DNA from: JASHPR01 sp963808705
Lineage (GTDB): Bacteria; Actinomycetota; Actinomycetes; Streptosporangiales; Streptosporangiaceae
Length of the DNA: 64,000 bases
Direction of reading: 5' to 3'
NCBI GenBank assembly: GCA_963808705.1
Contig: CAWEHB010000010.1
Span: 1-64,000, forward strand
The position numbers and the translations under genes were made by a program. Below, piece by piece: positions 17,726 to 26,346 of this stretch (the first letter of the stretch is position 1; each line of letters opens with the position of its first letter). Below the pieces are notes generated by a model. It was not told the origin of the DNA. It ran no database searches and saw nothing but the letters and a program-made list of their open reading frames with translations.

Positions 17726-19531
17726 TCAGGCGGACAGCAGGATGCGCAGCGCCGGCGCCACGTCGGCCAGCCTGCCGACCGGCTGGCTGATCCCGCCGCC
17801 CGCCCGGGCCAGCGCCGCGGCCGGTTCCGGGTCCGGGCCTGGACACAGCACGTGCAGCCGGTCGATGCCGCGCAGCGCCTCGCCCGGCTCGTCGCCCGCC
17901 GTGCGCAGGCAGTCGGACAGCAGGATCGCGACGCGCTCCCCGCCGTCGGCCCGGGCCAGCTGGGCGGCCGCCGCCCGCAGCGCCCCGGCCAGGTCGGTCA
18001 CCCCGTGCCCGCGCAGGCCGACCAGGTCGCCGACCAGGTCGGCGGGCGGCCGCCGGGTGCCCTGCTCCTGCAGCACCTTCGCGTCCGCGCTGAACGCGAT
18101 CACCGAGGGAGCCAGCCGGTCGCCCGCGGCGAGCACGACCGCGGCGGCGGCCACGGCGGCCATGGCCACGCCCGGCCCGGCCATGGAGCCGCTGGCGTCC
18201 ACCACCAGGCAGACCGCCCGGGTGCGCGCGGCCCAGGTCCTGGTGACCAGGTCCTCGCGGGCCAGCGGGCCGCGCCCGGGCCACCGCTCCAGGGTGCGTT
18301 CCAGGTCCAGGTCGCCCTCCCCGCGGAGGCTGGGCTCCAGGCGGCGGATCCCGCGCGCCCGGGTGCGGCCGGCCTGGCCGAGCCGAATGAACACCCGGGC
18401 CGCCAGCCGCCGCGCCGCGGCGCGCAGCTCGCGGTCGGTGGCGACGGCCAGGTCGGCGAGCAGGGCCGCGGCAGCGTCCGGGTCGGCGGCGAGCAGCCCG
18501 GCCAGCGCCTCCTCGTCGAGCGCGCCGACCTGCGGCGAGACCTCCTCGAACGACGGGTGCCGCAGCGACAGCTCGGCCCGGCCGAGGCTGCGCCGTTCGC
18601 CGCGGCTGCGGTCCCGGCGCAGGCTTGAGCGGGACTGCCCCGGGATGGCCCGCTGGCCGCCTGCGGCCAGCGGGCCGTCAGCTTTTCCCCGCCCGTCCCG
18701 CTGCTCCGGTTCAGCCGGGGGATCACCTCCGGCGGGCCACAGCTCGTCGAGGATCTCGTCGAGCACGGACTCGGGGCTGCGGTCGCAGCCGTCGGCGATC
18801 CGGATCCGGCCGGACAGGGCGGCGTGCGCGGCGTCCCGGACCGTGCCGCGCACCAGGGTGCCGTCGTCCGCCCGGCCCTCCCCGCGCAGCCGCTGCAGCC
18901 CGGTCACCAGCAGCACCAGGTCGATCGCCCCGCGGACCGAGGATCCCATCCGCACGTCGCGGTGCTCGCGGGTGGCCCGGGTGATGGTCACCGCCAGGTT
19001 CACGGCCCGGCCCCGGGCGCCGGTGACCGCCGTGGTGATGGCCTGCTCCGCCGCGGCGTCCTGGTACCCGAGCACGACCCGGCAGATCCGGTCCGCGATG
19101 GCGTGACTGACCCGGGCGGTGCCGATCGCGTCGAACGGGTTCATCGCGGCGATCAGCCTGAACTGAGGGTCGGCGCGCACCAGGCCGAGCCGCGGCACCG
19201 CGATCTCGCCCTCGGCCAGCACGGTGATCAGGACGTTGAGCGTCTCCTCGGGTACCCGGTTGAACTCCTCCAGGTACAGCAGCGCCCCCTGCCGCATGGC
19301 GGACAGCAGCGGGCCGTCGGTGAAGCTGTCCGGCGTGTACCCGGCCGCGAGCACCTGCGCCGGGTCGTGCTGCCCGATCAGCCGGGCCGGGGTGAGCTCG
19401 GCGTTGCCCTCGACGAAGATCATGTCCCGGCGTGAGTCGCGGGCGACGGCCCGCAGCAGCGTGGACTTGCCCGTTCCGGGCGGGCCCTCGATCACCACGT
19501 GCCGGCCCGCCTCGAGCGCGACCGTCAGCAC
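17726..19531 (-). CDS. MoxR-type AAA ATPase fused to a VWA domain
   Basis: 601 residues from GTG at 19531. The N-terminal AAA domain has Walker A EGPPGTGKSTLLRAVA and Walker B GALLYLEEFNRVPEETL. A proline-rich and charged linker follows, then a C-terminal von Willebrand A domain with the MIDAS motif VVDASGSM. The pair resembles magnesium-chelatase I/D-type chaperone fusions. The preceding in-frame codons (to about 19590) encode PPPVVGLRREREVL, which resembles the usual family N-terminus, but no ATG, GTG or TTG lies there before an upstream TGA. The true start may be non-standard or coupled to the dehydrogenase stop. Confidence 0.88.
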   Translation of the reverse strand: MLTVALEAGRHVVIEGPPGTGKSTLLRAVARDSRRDMIFVEGNAELTPARLIGQHDPAQVLAAGYTPDSFTDGPLLSAMRQGALLYLEEFNRVPEETLNVLITVLAEGEIAVPRLGLVRADPQFRLIAAMNPFDAIGTARVSHAIADRICRVVLGYQDAAAEQAITTAVTGARGRAVNLAVTITRATREHRDVRMGSSVRGAIDLVLLVTGLQRLRGEGRADDGTLVRGTVRDAAHAALSGRIRIADGCDRSPESVLDEILDELWPAGGDPPAEPEQRDGRGKADGPLAAGGQRAIPGQSRSSLRRDRSRGERRSLGRAELSLRHPSFEEVSPQVGALDEEALAGLLAADPDAAAALLADLAVATDRELRAAARRLAARVFIRLGQAGRTRARGIRRLEPSLRGEGDLDLERTLERWPGRGPLAREDLVTRTWAARTRAVCLVVDASGSMAGPGVAMAAVAAAAVVLAAGDRLAPSVIAFSADAKVLQEQGTRRPPADLVGDLVGLRGHGVTDLAGALRAAAAQLARADGGERVAILLSDCLRTAGDEPGEALRGIDRLHVLCPGPDPEPAAALARAGGGISQPVGRLADVAPALRILLSA

Positions 19532-19589
19532 TTCGCGCTCCCGGCGCAGCCCGACGACGGGCGGCGGCCGCGCGGGTTCGCCGGCGTCG

Positions 19590-20702
19590 CTAGTCGGGAT
19601 ACCTGATCACCCCGCGGATGTTCTTGCCGTCCAGCAGGTCCTGGTAACCCTGGTTGATCTGGTCGAGCGTGTAGGTGGTGGTGATGAGCTCGTCGAGCTT
19701 GAGGTCGCCCGACTGGTAGAGCTCGACCATGCGGGGGATGTCATGGAACGGGTCGCCGGACCCGAACAGGCTGCCCTGGATCCGCTTCTCGAACAGGGTC
19801 AGCAGCGCGCCCGGCAGCTCGATCGTGGTCTTGGTCGGGTCGGCCAGGCCGGTCACCACGACCGTGCCGCCCTTGCGGATGGCGTTGAACGCGTTCGTGA
19901 CCACCTCGGAGTCCACCACCCCGACGGTCACGATCGCCTTGTCCGCGCCCACGCCGCGAGTCAGCTCCGTGATCAGCTGCTGGGCCTGCTCGGCGGTCTC
20001 GGCGCTGTGCGTGGCGCCGAGCTTCTCGGCCATCTCCCGCTTGTTGGCCAGCGGGTCGATCGCGATCACGTTGCGCGCCCCGGCCAGCGCCGCGCCCTGC
20101 ACGGCGTTGATGCCGATCCCGCCGATGCCGTAGATGGCGATGGTGTCGCCCGGCTCGGTGGCCGCGGCGTGCACCGCGGAGCCGAACCCGGTCGGCACCC
20201 CGCACCCGATCAGCACCACCTTGTCCAGCGGCAGGTCCGGGTCGACCTTGATGGCCGAGTTCTCGGAGATCACCGCACGCTCGGAGAACGTGCCCAGCAT
20301 GCACATCCCGCCGAAGTCCTCGCCGCCGGCGTGGAAGCGGTACGTGCCGTCGGGCAGGCAGCCGTCCAGGATGGTGGCGCCCATGTCGCACAGGTTGGAC
20401 CTGCCGGTGGAGCACCACCGGCAGTGCCCGCAGACCGGCAGGAACGAGCAGATCACGTGGTCGCCCGGGGCCAGCCGGGTGACACCGGGGCCGACCTCCT
20501 CGATGACCCCGGCGCCCTCGTGCCCGCCCACGAGCGGGAACCGCGGCACGATGTCGCCGTGCCGGAGGTGCTCGTCGGAGTGGCACAGGCCCGCGGCCAC
20601 GTAGCGGATCAGGACCTCGCCGGTCTGCGGCGGATCCAGGTCCAGTTCGGCGATCTCGAAGTCCTGGCCCGTTGCGCGCAGAACCGCGGCCTTCGTCTTC
20701 AT
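19590..20702 (-). CDS. NDMA-dependent alcohol dehydrogenase
   Basis: 370 residues. This zinc-dependent medium-chain dehydrogenase has the catalytic zinc ligands in CHSD and GGHEGAGVIEEVG, the structural zinc cysteines in CGHCRWCSTGRSNLC, and the Rossmann motif GIGGIGINAVQGAALAGA. The stretch DMGATILDGCLPDGTYRFH is typical of the actinobacterial subgroup assayed with N,N-dimethyl-4-nitrosoaniline, which has tightly bound NAD. The natural substrate is uncertain (primary alcohols or aldehydes). It lies upstream of the MoxR/VWA gene on the same strand. Confidence 0.93.
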   Translation of the reverse strand: MKTKAAVLRATGQDFEIAELDLDPPQTGEVLIRYVAAGLCHSDEHLRHGDIVPRFPLVGGHEGAGVIEEVGPGVTRLAPGDHVICSFLPVCGHCRWCSTGRSNLCDMGATILDGCLPDGTYRFHAGGEDFGGMCMLGTFSERAVISENSAIKVDPDLPLDKVVLIGCGVPTGFGSAVHAAATEPGDTIAIYGIGGIGINAVQGAALAGARNVIAIDPLANKREMAEKLGATHSAETAEQAQQLITELTRGVGADKAIVTVGVVDSEVVTNAFNAIRKGGTVVVTGLADPTKTTIELPGALLTLFEKRIQGSLFGSGDPFHDIPRMVELYQSGDLKLDELITTTYTLDQINQGYQDLLDGKNIRGVIRYPD

Positions 20703-20805
20703 CGATCCTCCCGGCTCGCGACGATGGGAACCCCAGTCATCCTAGGTTGGCAGGCCGGGCCGAGCCAGCCCCCTGCTGGCCGGTGCCGTGTACTACCGTG
20801 CCTGC

Positions 20806-21225
20806 GTGACCGACTGCCGGTTCTGCGACATCGTGGCCGGGACCGCGCCCGCTCACGTGGTCTTCGCCGATGACATCACCGTCGCCTTCCTCGACGCCCG
20901 GCCGGTGTTCAAGGGCCACACGCTCGTCGTGCCCAGGGCACACTACGTGACCCTGGCCGACCTGCCCGCCGGCCTGGTCGGCCCGCTGTTCACCCGGGTG
21001 CAGCGGGTCAGCGCGGCGATGCCGGCCGCGCTCGGCGCCCAGGGCAGCTTCGTCGGGGAGAACAACGTCGTCAGCCAGAGCGTGCCGCACCTGCACGTGC
21101 ACGTCGTGCCCCGGACCAAGGGCGATGGCCTGCGCGGCTTCTTCTGGCCGCGGACCAGGTACGCCGACGACGCCGAGGCGGAGGATTACGCCCGGCGGCT
21201 GCGCAAGGTGCTGGCGCCTAGCTGA
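20806..21225 (+). CDS. HIT family hydrolase
   Basis: 139 residues from GTG at 20806 (MTDCRFCDIVAG); the in-frame GTG at 20788 would add six unconserved residues. The zinc CxxC, the mid-domain GHTLVVPRAHY and the catalytic histidine triad SVPHLHVHVVPR are present. Such proteins hydrolyse nucleotide phosphoramidates or Ap4A-like compounds. The 3' end overlaps convergent cobS by 8 bases. Confidence 0.93.
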   Translation: MTDCRFCDIVAGTAPAHVVFADDITVAFLDARPVFKGHTLVVPRAHYVTLADLPAGLVGPLFTRVQRVSAAMPAALGAQGSFVGENNVVSQSVPHLHVHVVPRTKGDGLRGFFWPRTRYADDAEAEDYARRLRKVLAPS

Positions 21226-21976
21226 ACGCGGCGACCAGGAGGCAGGCTGCGGTCGCGACCTCGACGAGGGCGCCGAGCACGTCGCCGGTGATCCCGCCGA
21301 GACGGCGCACCGCGAGCGCGGTCAGCGCGAGCGAGGCGGCCAGCCCGGCGGTCACGGCGATCATGACAATGATCCCGAACGCGAACGCCCCGGCCAGCGC
21401 CGCCGCCGTGAGCAGGACCGGGATCGCGGGCGGCACCGTGCCGGCCACCAGGGCGCCCAGGCCGGCGCCGCGCGCGGCCGGAACGCCGCGGCGGCAGGCC
21501 CAGGGCAGCGCCAGCCGGCCCGTCACGGCGGCGGCGACCACCGCGGGCACCCCCCGCCCGAGCGCCTGGGCCTGGGCCAGGGCGGCCACCTGGATGCCCA
21601 GCGTCAGCACCAGCGTGACCACGCCGAACGGCCCGATGTCGGAGCGCTTCATGATGGCCAGGGCCGCGTCGGCCGGCCGGCGGCTGCCGAGCCCGTCGGC
21701 CAGGTCGGCGAGCCCGTCCAGGTGCAGCGCCCGGGTGCCGGCCGCCAGCGTGGCGACGGCCAGCACCGCGGCCAGCAGCGGGCCGGTGTGGCCCCACCGC
21801 CCGGCCAGCTGCAGCACGGCCGCGGCCGCCGCCCCCAGCAGCAGCCCCACGGCCGGCGCCCAGGCCATGGCGGCGGCCGCGGCCCGCCGGGACGGCGCCG
21901 GGCGGTCGCGCCGGCCGCCCGGCAGCGGGACCGCGGTGAGCAGCGTCACCGCCAGCCGCAGCCCGTCAAAGATCAT
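21218..21976 (-). CDS. cobS: Adenosylcobinamide-GDP ribazoletransferase (cobalamin synthase)
   Basis: 252 residues with about six membrane segments. The acidic active-site motif LHLDGLADLADGLG and the downstream IMKRSDIGPFGVV are diagnostic for CobS, which joins alpha-ribazole to adenosylcobinamide-GDP in the last step of B12 assembly. No other cobalamin gene is next to it in this window, so it may serve salvage or a pathway encoded elsewhere. Confidence 0.96.
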   Translation of the reverse strand: MIFDGLRLAVTLLTAVPLPGGRRDRPAPSRRAAAAAMAWAPAVGLLLGAAAAAVLQLAGRWGHTGPLLAAVLAVATLAAGTRALHLDGLADLADGLGSRRPADAALAIMKRSDIGPFGVVTLVLTLGIQVAALAQAQALGRGVPAVVAAAVTGRLALPWACRRGVPAARGAGLGALVAGTVPPAIPVLLTAAALAGAFAFGIIVMIAVTAGLAASLALTALAVRRLGGITGDVLGALVEVATAACLLVAAFS

Positions 21977-22038
21977 GGCATCTCAGGGTAGGGACGCGGC
22001 CGGGCCGGCGGGTACGTTCAGGCTCGAAGGAGGCCCGC

Positions 22039-22740
22039 ATGGCGCAGCGCCCGTACGTGCTGCTGTCGGTCGCGATGTCGGTCGACGGCTGCATCGACGA
22101 CGCCGCGGACACCAGGCTGATCCTGTCCAACGACGCGGACCTCGACCGGGTCGACGAGGTACGGGCGGGCTGTGACGCGATCCTGGTCGGGGCGGGCACC
22201 ATCCGCCGCGACAACCCGGCGCTGCTGGTCCGCTCCTCGGCCCGGCGCAGCGGCCGGATCGCCCGCGGGCTGCCCGCGAGCCCGGCCCGGGTCACGGTCA
22301 CCGGCCGCGGCGACCTGGACCCGGCGGCCCGGTTCTTCACCGCGGGCGAGGGCGCCCGGCTGGTCTACGTTCCGGCCGCGGAGCAGGACCGGATCCGCGG
22401 TCGGCTGGGCGGCGGTACGGCCGGGGTCGAGGTCATCGGCGCCGGCGACCCGCTCAGCCTCGGCGCGGTGCTGGCCGACCTGGCGGGCCGGGGGGTGCGG
22501 CGGCTGATGGTCGAGGGCGGCGGCACCGTGCTCGCGCAGTTCCTGGCCGAGGGGCTCGCCGACGAACTGGACCTGGTGATCGCGCCGGTCTTCGTGGGCG
22601 ATCCCGCGGCCCCGCGCATCACGGGGAGCCGGGGCGCCGGGAACCGGATGCACCTGGCCGAGGCGCGCCTGATCGGTGACGTGGTGCTGCTGCGCTACCT
22701 GCCCGGCCCACCCGCGGCGAACGCGCCATTCTTCTGGTAA
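22039..22740 (+). CDS. RibD C-terminal / dihydrofolate-reductase-like reductase
   Basis: 233 residues from ATG at 22039, which follows a GAAGGAGG site. It begins RPYVLLSVAMSVDGCIDD, with the nucleotide-binding motifs CDAILVGAGTIRRDNPAL and RRLMVEGGGTVLAQFL typical of the RibD C-terminal reductase domain. The deaminase domain is absent. Standalone members can be 2,5-diamino-6-ribosylamino-pyrimidinone 5'-phosphate reductases or unrelated NADPH reductases. Confidence 0.9.
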   Translation: MAQRPYVLLSVAMSVDGCIDDAADTRLILSNDADLDRVDEVRAGCDAILVGAGTIRRDNPALLVRSSARRSGRIARGLPASPARVTVTGRGDLDPAARFFTAGEGARLVYVPAAEQDRIRGRLGGGTAGVEVIGAGDPLSLGAVLADLAGRGVRRLMVEGGGTVLAQFLAEGLADELDLVIAPVFVGDPAAPRITGSRGAGNRMHLAEARLIGDVVLLRYLPGPPAANAPFFW

Positions 22741-22886
22741 TGGACCTATCATGTCGGTTATGGCGCGAATGAGCGGCTCGATCGAGTGACTGCTCGACCT
22801 GGCCGCTGCCGCAGCGCCCGGCCTCGTCCAGGATCTCTGCCCCGCCGGATGAGGCGACAGGGCGCCGGACAGGGCAGGATGGAGGG

Positions 22887-23480
22887 ATGAGGGATACCAG
22901 AATCGCGGCCGGAGGCATGCGCGCCGCGATCGAGCGCAGCGGCTACTACCCGGGCCTGGTCTTTGACGCGGTGTCATCCGCGCTCGGAGACGAGCCGGTC
23001 GTCTCCTTTGTCGTGCACCATGACGCGCTGTTCGATCCCGGCATGGAGGTACGGCGTCACATGACGGTCCTGGCGCTCACCCCGACCCGGCTCGTCTTCT
23101 CGCACACCGACGAGAGCCCGGCCGAGCCCGGCGACTCCGATTCCCGCCCGCAGGCCGAGACCAGCACCGAGGCGGTTAGGTTCACCCAGATCCAGTCGGT
23201 CGCGGTGACCAGGGTGATCCCCGATCCGGCCTCGTACGTGGCGGGCACCACGATGCCCAGCGAGGTGGTGCTGACCATCGGCTGGAACGTGCTGTCCCAC
23301 ATCGAGCTCGAGCCCGCGCACTGCGGGGACGACAGCTGCGAGGCGGATCACGGGTACACCGGGACGCTGACCGCCGACGACCTGGCCATGCGCGTCAGCG
23401 AGGCCGCGGACGGAGAAGACGCGGTACGGCAGGTGCTGGCGTTCGCCCAGGCGCTCTCCGAGGCCACCAGCCGCGCCTGA
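22887..23480 (+). CDS. DUF5998 family protein
   Basis: 197 residues from ATG at 22887 with a GGAGG site. It is a soluble protein (MRAAIERSGYYPGLVFDAV, VVSFVVHHDALFDPG, HMTVLALTPTRLVFSHTDE) with a Cys/Asp/His cluster in PAHCGDDSCEADHGY near the C-terminus that could bind metal. This matches the actinobacterial DUF5998 family of unknown function. An alkaline-phosphatase-fold gene follows it, the usual neighbour of this family. Confidence 0.85.
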   Translation: MRDTRIAAGGMRAAIERSGYYPGLVFDAVSSALGDEPVVSFVVHHDALFDPGMEVRRHMTVLALTPTRLVFSHTDESPAEPGDSDSRPQAETSTEAVRFTQIQSVAVTRVIPDPASYVAGTTMPSEVVLTIGWNVLSHIELEPAHCGDDSCEADHGYTGTLTADDLAMRVSEAADGEDAVRQVLAFAQALSEATSRA

Positions 23481-23490
23481 TGGGGATCTT

Positions 23491-24657
23491 ATGACCGGTG
23501 AGGGGTTCCCGGCGGTGATGCCGGACGTGCCGGCGTCGTTGCCTGTGTTGCCGCGGTATGGGGAGTCGAGCCTGGCGGATCTGGGGTCGTCGGTGTTGTG
23601 GTCGCTGGGGGCGGGGGGTGAGCCGGGGCCGTTGGCGTTGCCGGCGGCGGACCGGGTGTGCGTGCTGGTGGTGGACGGGCTGGGCTGGGAGTTGTTGCGG
23701 GAGCATCCGGCGGCGGCGCCGTTCTTGTCGGAGCTGGGGGTGGCGGGGCGGTCGCTGATGGCGGGGTTCCCGGCGACGACGGCGACGAGCCTGGCGTCGC
23801 TGGGGACGGGGCGGCCGCCGGGGCAGCATGGGGTGCTGGGGTATCAGGTGGTGGTGCCGGGGGAGGGGCGGTTGCTGAATGCGCTGCACTGGGATTCGCG
23901 GGTGGATCCGGTGGCGTGGCAGCCGGGGTCGACGATTTTTGAGCGGGCGGTGGCGGCGGGGATCGGGGCGTTCCGGGTGGGTCATTCCGCGTTCCGCCGG
24001 ACCGGGCTCTTCGTCGCCACGATGCGCGGCGCGGAGTACGTGAGCGCCAACACCTTCGGCGCGCTCGTGGCCCAGGCCGCGGCGGCGCTGCGGCGCTGCG
24101 ACCGGGCCCTGGTCATGGTGTACCACGGCGAGCTCGACGCGACCGGCCACGCGTTCGGGTGTGGGTCGGATGCGTGGCGGTATCACCTGGGTCATGTGGA
24201 CAAGCTGGCGGAGCAGCTGGCGGGGGTGTTGCCGGCGGGGACGGTGCTGCATGTGACGGCGGATCACGGGATGGTGGATGTGGCCGAGCAGGACCGGATT
24301 GACGTTGATGCGGTGCCGGAGTTGCGGGCGGGGGTGGCGTTGCTGGGTGGTGAGCCGCGGGCGCGGCATGTGTATGCCCGGGCGGGGGCGGCGGGTGAGG
24401 TGCTGGCGGCGTGGCGGGAGGTTTTGGGGCACCGGGCGTGGGTGGCGTCGCGGGAGGAGGCGGTGGCTGATGGCTGGTTCGGGCCGGTGCAGCCGTGGCT
24501 GGCGCCGCGGATCGGGGATGTGGTGGCCGCCCCGGCCGGGCCGTGGGCCATCGTGGCCACCAAGGCCGAACCCCGCGAGTTCCCGCTGATTGGCATGCAC
24601 GGCTCGCTGACTCCCGCGGACCAGCTGGTGCCCCTGCTGACGTTGTCCGGCATGTAG
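23491..24657 (+). CDS. Alkaline-phosphatase-fold phosphodiesterase, copy 1
   Basis: 388 residues from ATG at 23491; an internal ATG at 23518 matches the start of copy 2. It has the type I phosphodiesterase/nucleotide pyrophosphatase layout: metal-binding Asp in VCVLVVDGLGWELL, nucleophilic Thr region GFPATTATSLASLGTG, DATGHAFGCGSD, and the second metal motif TADHGMVDV. Its substrate is unknown. Long stretches are identical at DNA level to copy 2 at 26346. The identical blocks favour G-ending codons (GGG, TTG, GCG), unlike neighbouring genes, while the divergent middle uses ordinary C-ending codons. This indicates gene conversion or recent duplication. Confidence 0.9.
   Translation: MTGEGFPAVMPDVPASLPVLPRYGESSLADLGSSVLWSLGAGGEPGPLALPAADRVCVLVVDGLGWELLREHPAAAPFLSELGVAGRSLMAGFPATTATSLASLGTGRPPGQHGVLGYQVVVPGEGRLLNALHWDSRVDPVAWQPGSTIFERAVAAGIGAFRVGHSAFRRTGLFVATMRGAEYVSANTFGALVAQAAAALRRCDRALVMVYHGELDATGHAFGCGSDAWRYHLGHVDKLAEQLAGVLPAGTVLHVTADHGMVDVAEQDRIDVDAVPELRAGVALLGGEPRARHVYARAGAAGEVLAAWREVLGHRAWVASREEAVADGWFGPVQPWLAPRIGDVVAAPAGPWAIVATKAEPREFPLIGMHGSLTPADQLVPLLTLSGM
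23515..24580. repeat. Duplicated DNA, copy 1 (two identical blocks around a divergent core)
   Basis: Bases 23515-24008 match 26343-26836 and bases 24154-24580 match 26982-27408, both at a constant offset of 2828 with no difference seen by eye. Bases 24009-24153 differ at many positions. The pattern is a mosaic, with homogenised flanks and a diversified 145-bp centre. Confidence 0.93.
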
Positions 24658-24696
24658 CGCGTGTAGCGTGAACCGAACCTACGGGAGGGCCTGACT

Positions 24697-25266
24697 GTGA
24701 CCGCAGCGAACTATGAGCAGCTACCCGCGGACCTGCCGGTACCCGAGGACGACGGGGCCGCCGACCACCTGCCCGGCCTCGTCCTGCCGATGCTGCCGCT
24801 GGAGTCGACCAGCGGGGAGACGATCGACCTGGCGAAGGTCGGCCGGCCGCGCGCGATCGTGTACGTCTACCCGATGACCGGGAGGCCGGGGGTGCCGCTG
24901 CTCGAGGGATGGGATCAGATCCCTGGCGCGCGCGGCTGCACGCCCGAGTCGATGGGGTTCCGCGATCACTACGCAGAGCTGACCGGGCTCGGCGCCGAGG
25001 TCTTCGGCCTGTCCAGCCAGGACCCGGAGGACCAGGCCGAGGCGGCGGCCCGGCTGAGGCTGCCGTTCCCGCTGCTGTCCGACTCCGGCCTGATGCTCGC
25101 CGACCAGCTGCGGCTGCCGACCTTCGAGGCCGGCGACCGGCCGCGCTACAAGCGGCTCACGCTCGTGCTCAACGGGGGGCAGATCGAGCACGTTTTCTAC
25201 CCGGTGTTCCCGCCGGACAAGCACGCCGCCGAGGTCCTGGCCTGGCTGCAGCAGGCCGCGGCCTGA
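24697..25266 (+). CDS. 1-Cys peroxiredoxin-like protein
   Basis: 189 residues from GTG at 24697. It belongs to the AhpC/TSA thioredoxin-fold group in which the peroxidatic cysteine sits in an extended loop, seen here as IPGARGCTPESMGFRDHY. In the relatives I recall, a second Cys follows a few residues later; here that place is Met, and this is the only Cys in the protein, so it should act by a 1-Cys mechanism. It probably reduces peroxides in the cytoplasm. It lies 39 bases after copy 1 of the phosphodiesterase gene. Confidence 0.85.
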   Translation: MTAANYEQLPADLPVPEDDGAADHLPGLVLPMLPLESTSGETIDLAKVGRPRAIVYVYPMTGRPGVPLLEGWDQIPGARGCTPESMGFRDHYAELTGLGAEVFGLSSQDPEDQAEAAARLRLPFPLLSDSGLMLADQLRLPTFEAGDRPRYKRLTLVLNGGQIEHVFYPVFPPDKHAAEVLAWLQQAAA

Positions 25267-25347
25267 ACCTGCCCCCGGGGCGTCCCCGAGTACTCGCTGG
25301 CGTTCGCGTTCCGGGATCCTGGCGGCCTTACCCGACGGCGAGGCGAA

Positions 25348-26346
25348 ATGATTCTCCGACGTGAGCTCCTGACCGCCGAGATGATCGAGCCCGGCAGCGG
25401 CGCGCCGGTCCGTACCACGGTCGAGGTGCGCTATGACCCGCTGACCGGCCACAGCTCACGCATCCTGCCCGAGCGCGGCCTGATGCCCGCCAGCGACTTC
25501 GACCTGGGGGCGTTCGCGCGGGAGAACCAGCCCAGCTGCCCGTTCTGCCCGGGACGGATCGACCGGCTGACTCCCCGGCTGCCGGCCCGGATTCACCCGG
25601 ACGGGCGGATCGTGTGCGGCGAGGCGGTCCTGTTCCCGAACCTGCACGCCTACTCATCGCACAGCGCGGTGTCGGTCTACTCGCCCCGCCTGCACTACCT
25701 GCCGCTCGGCGCGATCACCGAGCGGCTGCTCGCGGACAACCTGGCCGCCCAGGCCGCCTACGCCCGGGCCGTGCTGGCGGCGGAGCCGGAGTCGGTGTGG
25801 GCGTCGGTCAACGCCAACCACATGCTGCCCTCGGGGAGCTCGCTGTTCCATCCGCACATGCAGGGGATCGTCGATTCCCAGCCCACCACGTTCCAGCGCC
25901 TGCTCGCGGAGGTGACCCCGCAGCGGTTCGCCGACTACCTGGACGCCGAGCGGCGCAGCGGCGAGCGCTACCTGGGAGATACCGGGCGCATGCAGTGGCT
26001 GGCAAGCTTTGCCCCGGTGGCCCCGGCCGAGCTCAGGGCGTTCGTCCCGGGTATCTGCTCGCCCGCGGAGCTGACCGGCGATCTCATCGGCGAGCTGGCC
26101 CACGGGCTGGCGCTGGCCCTGGGCGGGTACGCCGAGATGGGCTTCGAGAGCTTCAACTTCGCGATCTACGGAGCGCCCCCGGGCACCGAGGGCTACCCGC
26201 TGAACCTGCGCCTGGCGTGCCGCTCGAACCTGAAGCCGTTCTACCGCTCGGATTCCACGTTCCTGGAGCGCCTGCACTGGGAGGGCGCCGTCGACCTGGC
26301 GCCGGAGAGCGTCGCCCGGCAGATCGGCGGGCGGTTCCGGACGTGA
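25348..26346 (+). CDS. GalT-like nucleotidyltransferase (HIT superfamily)
   Basis: 332 residues from ATG at 25348. The zinc CxxC is in CPFCPGRID, and the catalytic His-Pro-His-x-Gln motif is in SSLFHPHMQGIVDSQP, as in galactose-1-phosphate uridylyltransferases. Other landmarks are VLFPNLHAYSSHSAV and SFNFAIYGAPPG. It probably transfers a nucleotide to a sugar 1-phosphate, but the sugar and the nucleotide cannot be told. Its TGA overlaps the ATG of phosphodiesterase copy 2 by one base, so the two should be coupled. Confidence 0.85.
   Translation: MILRRELLTAEMIEPGSGAPVRTTVEVRYDPLTGHSSRILPERGLMPASDFDLGAFARENQPSCPFCPGRIDRLTPRLPARIHPDGRIVCGEAVLFPNLHAYSSHSAVSVYSPRLHYLPLGAITERLLADNLAAQAAYARAVLAAEPESVWASVNANHMLPSGSSLFHPHMQGIVDSQPTTFQRLLAEVTPQRFADYLDAERRSGERYLGDTGRMQWLASFAPVAPAELRAFVPGICSPAELTGDLIGELAHGLALALGGYAEMGFESFNFAIYGAPPGTEGYPLNLRLACRSNLKPFYRSDSTFLERLHWEGAVDLAPESVARQIGGRFRT

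Noticed and set aside
23395..24600. 401-codon minus frame opposite phosphodiesterase copy 1, repeated opposite copy 2
   Set aside because: Its repetition simply reflects the duplicated DNA; the composition is His/Arg/Pro-rich without motifs.
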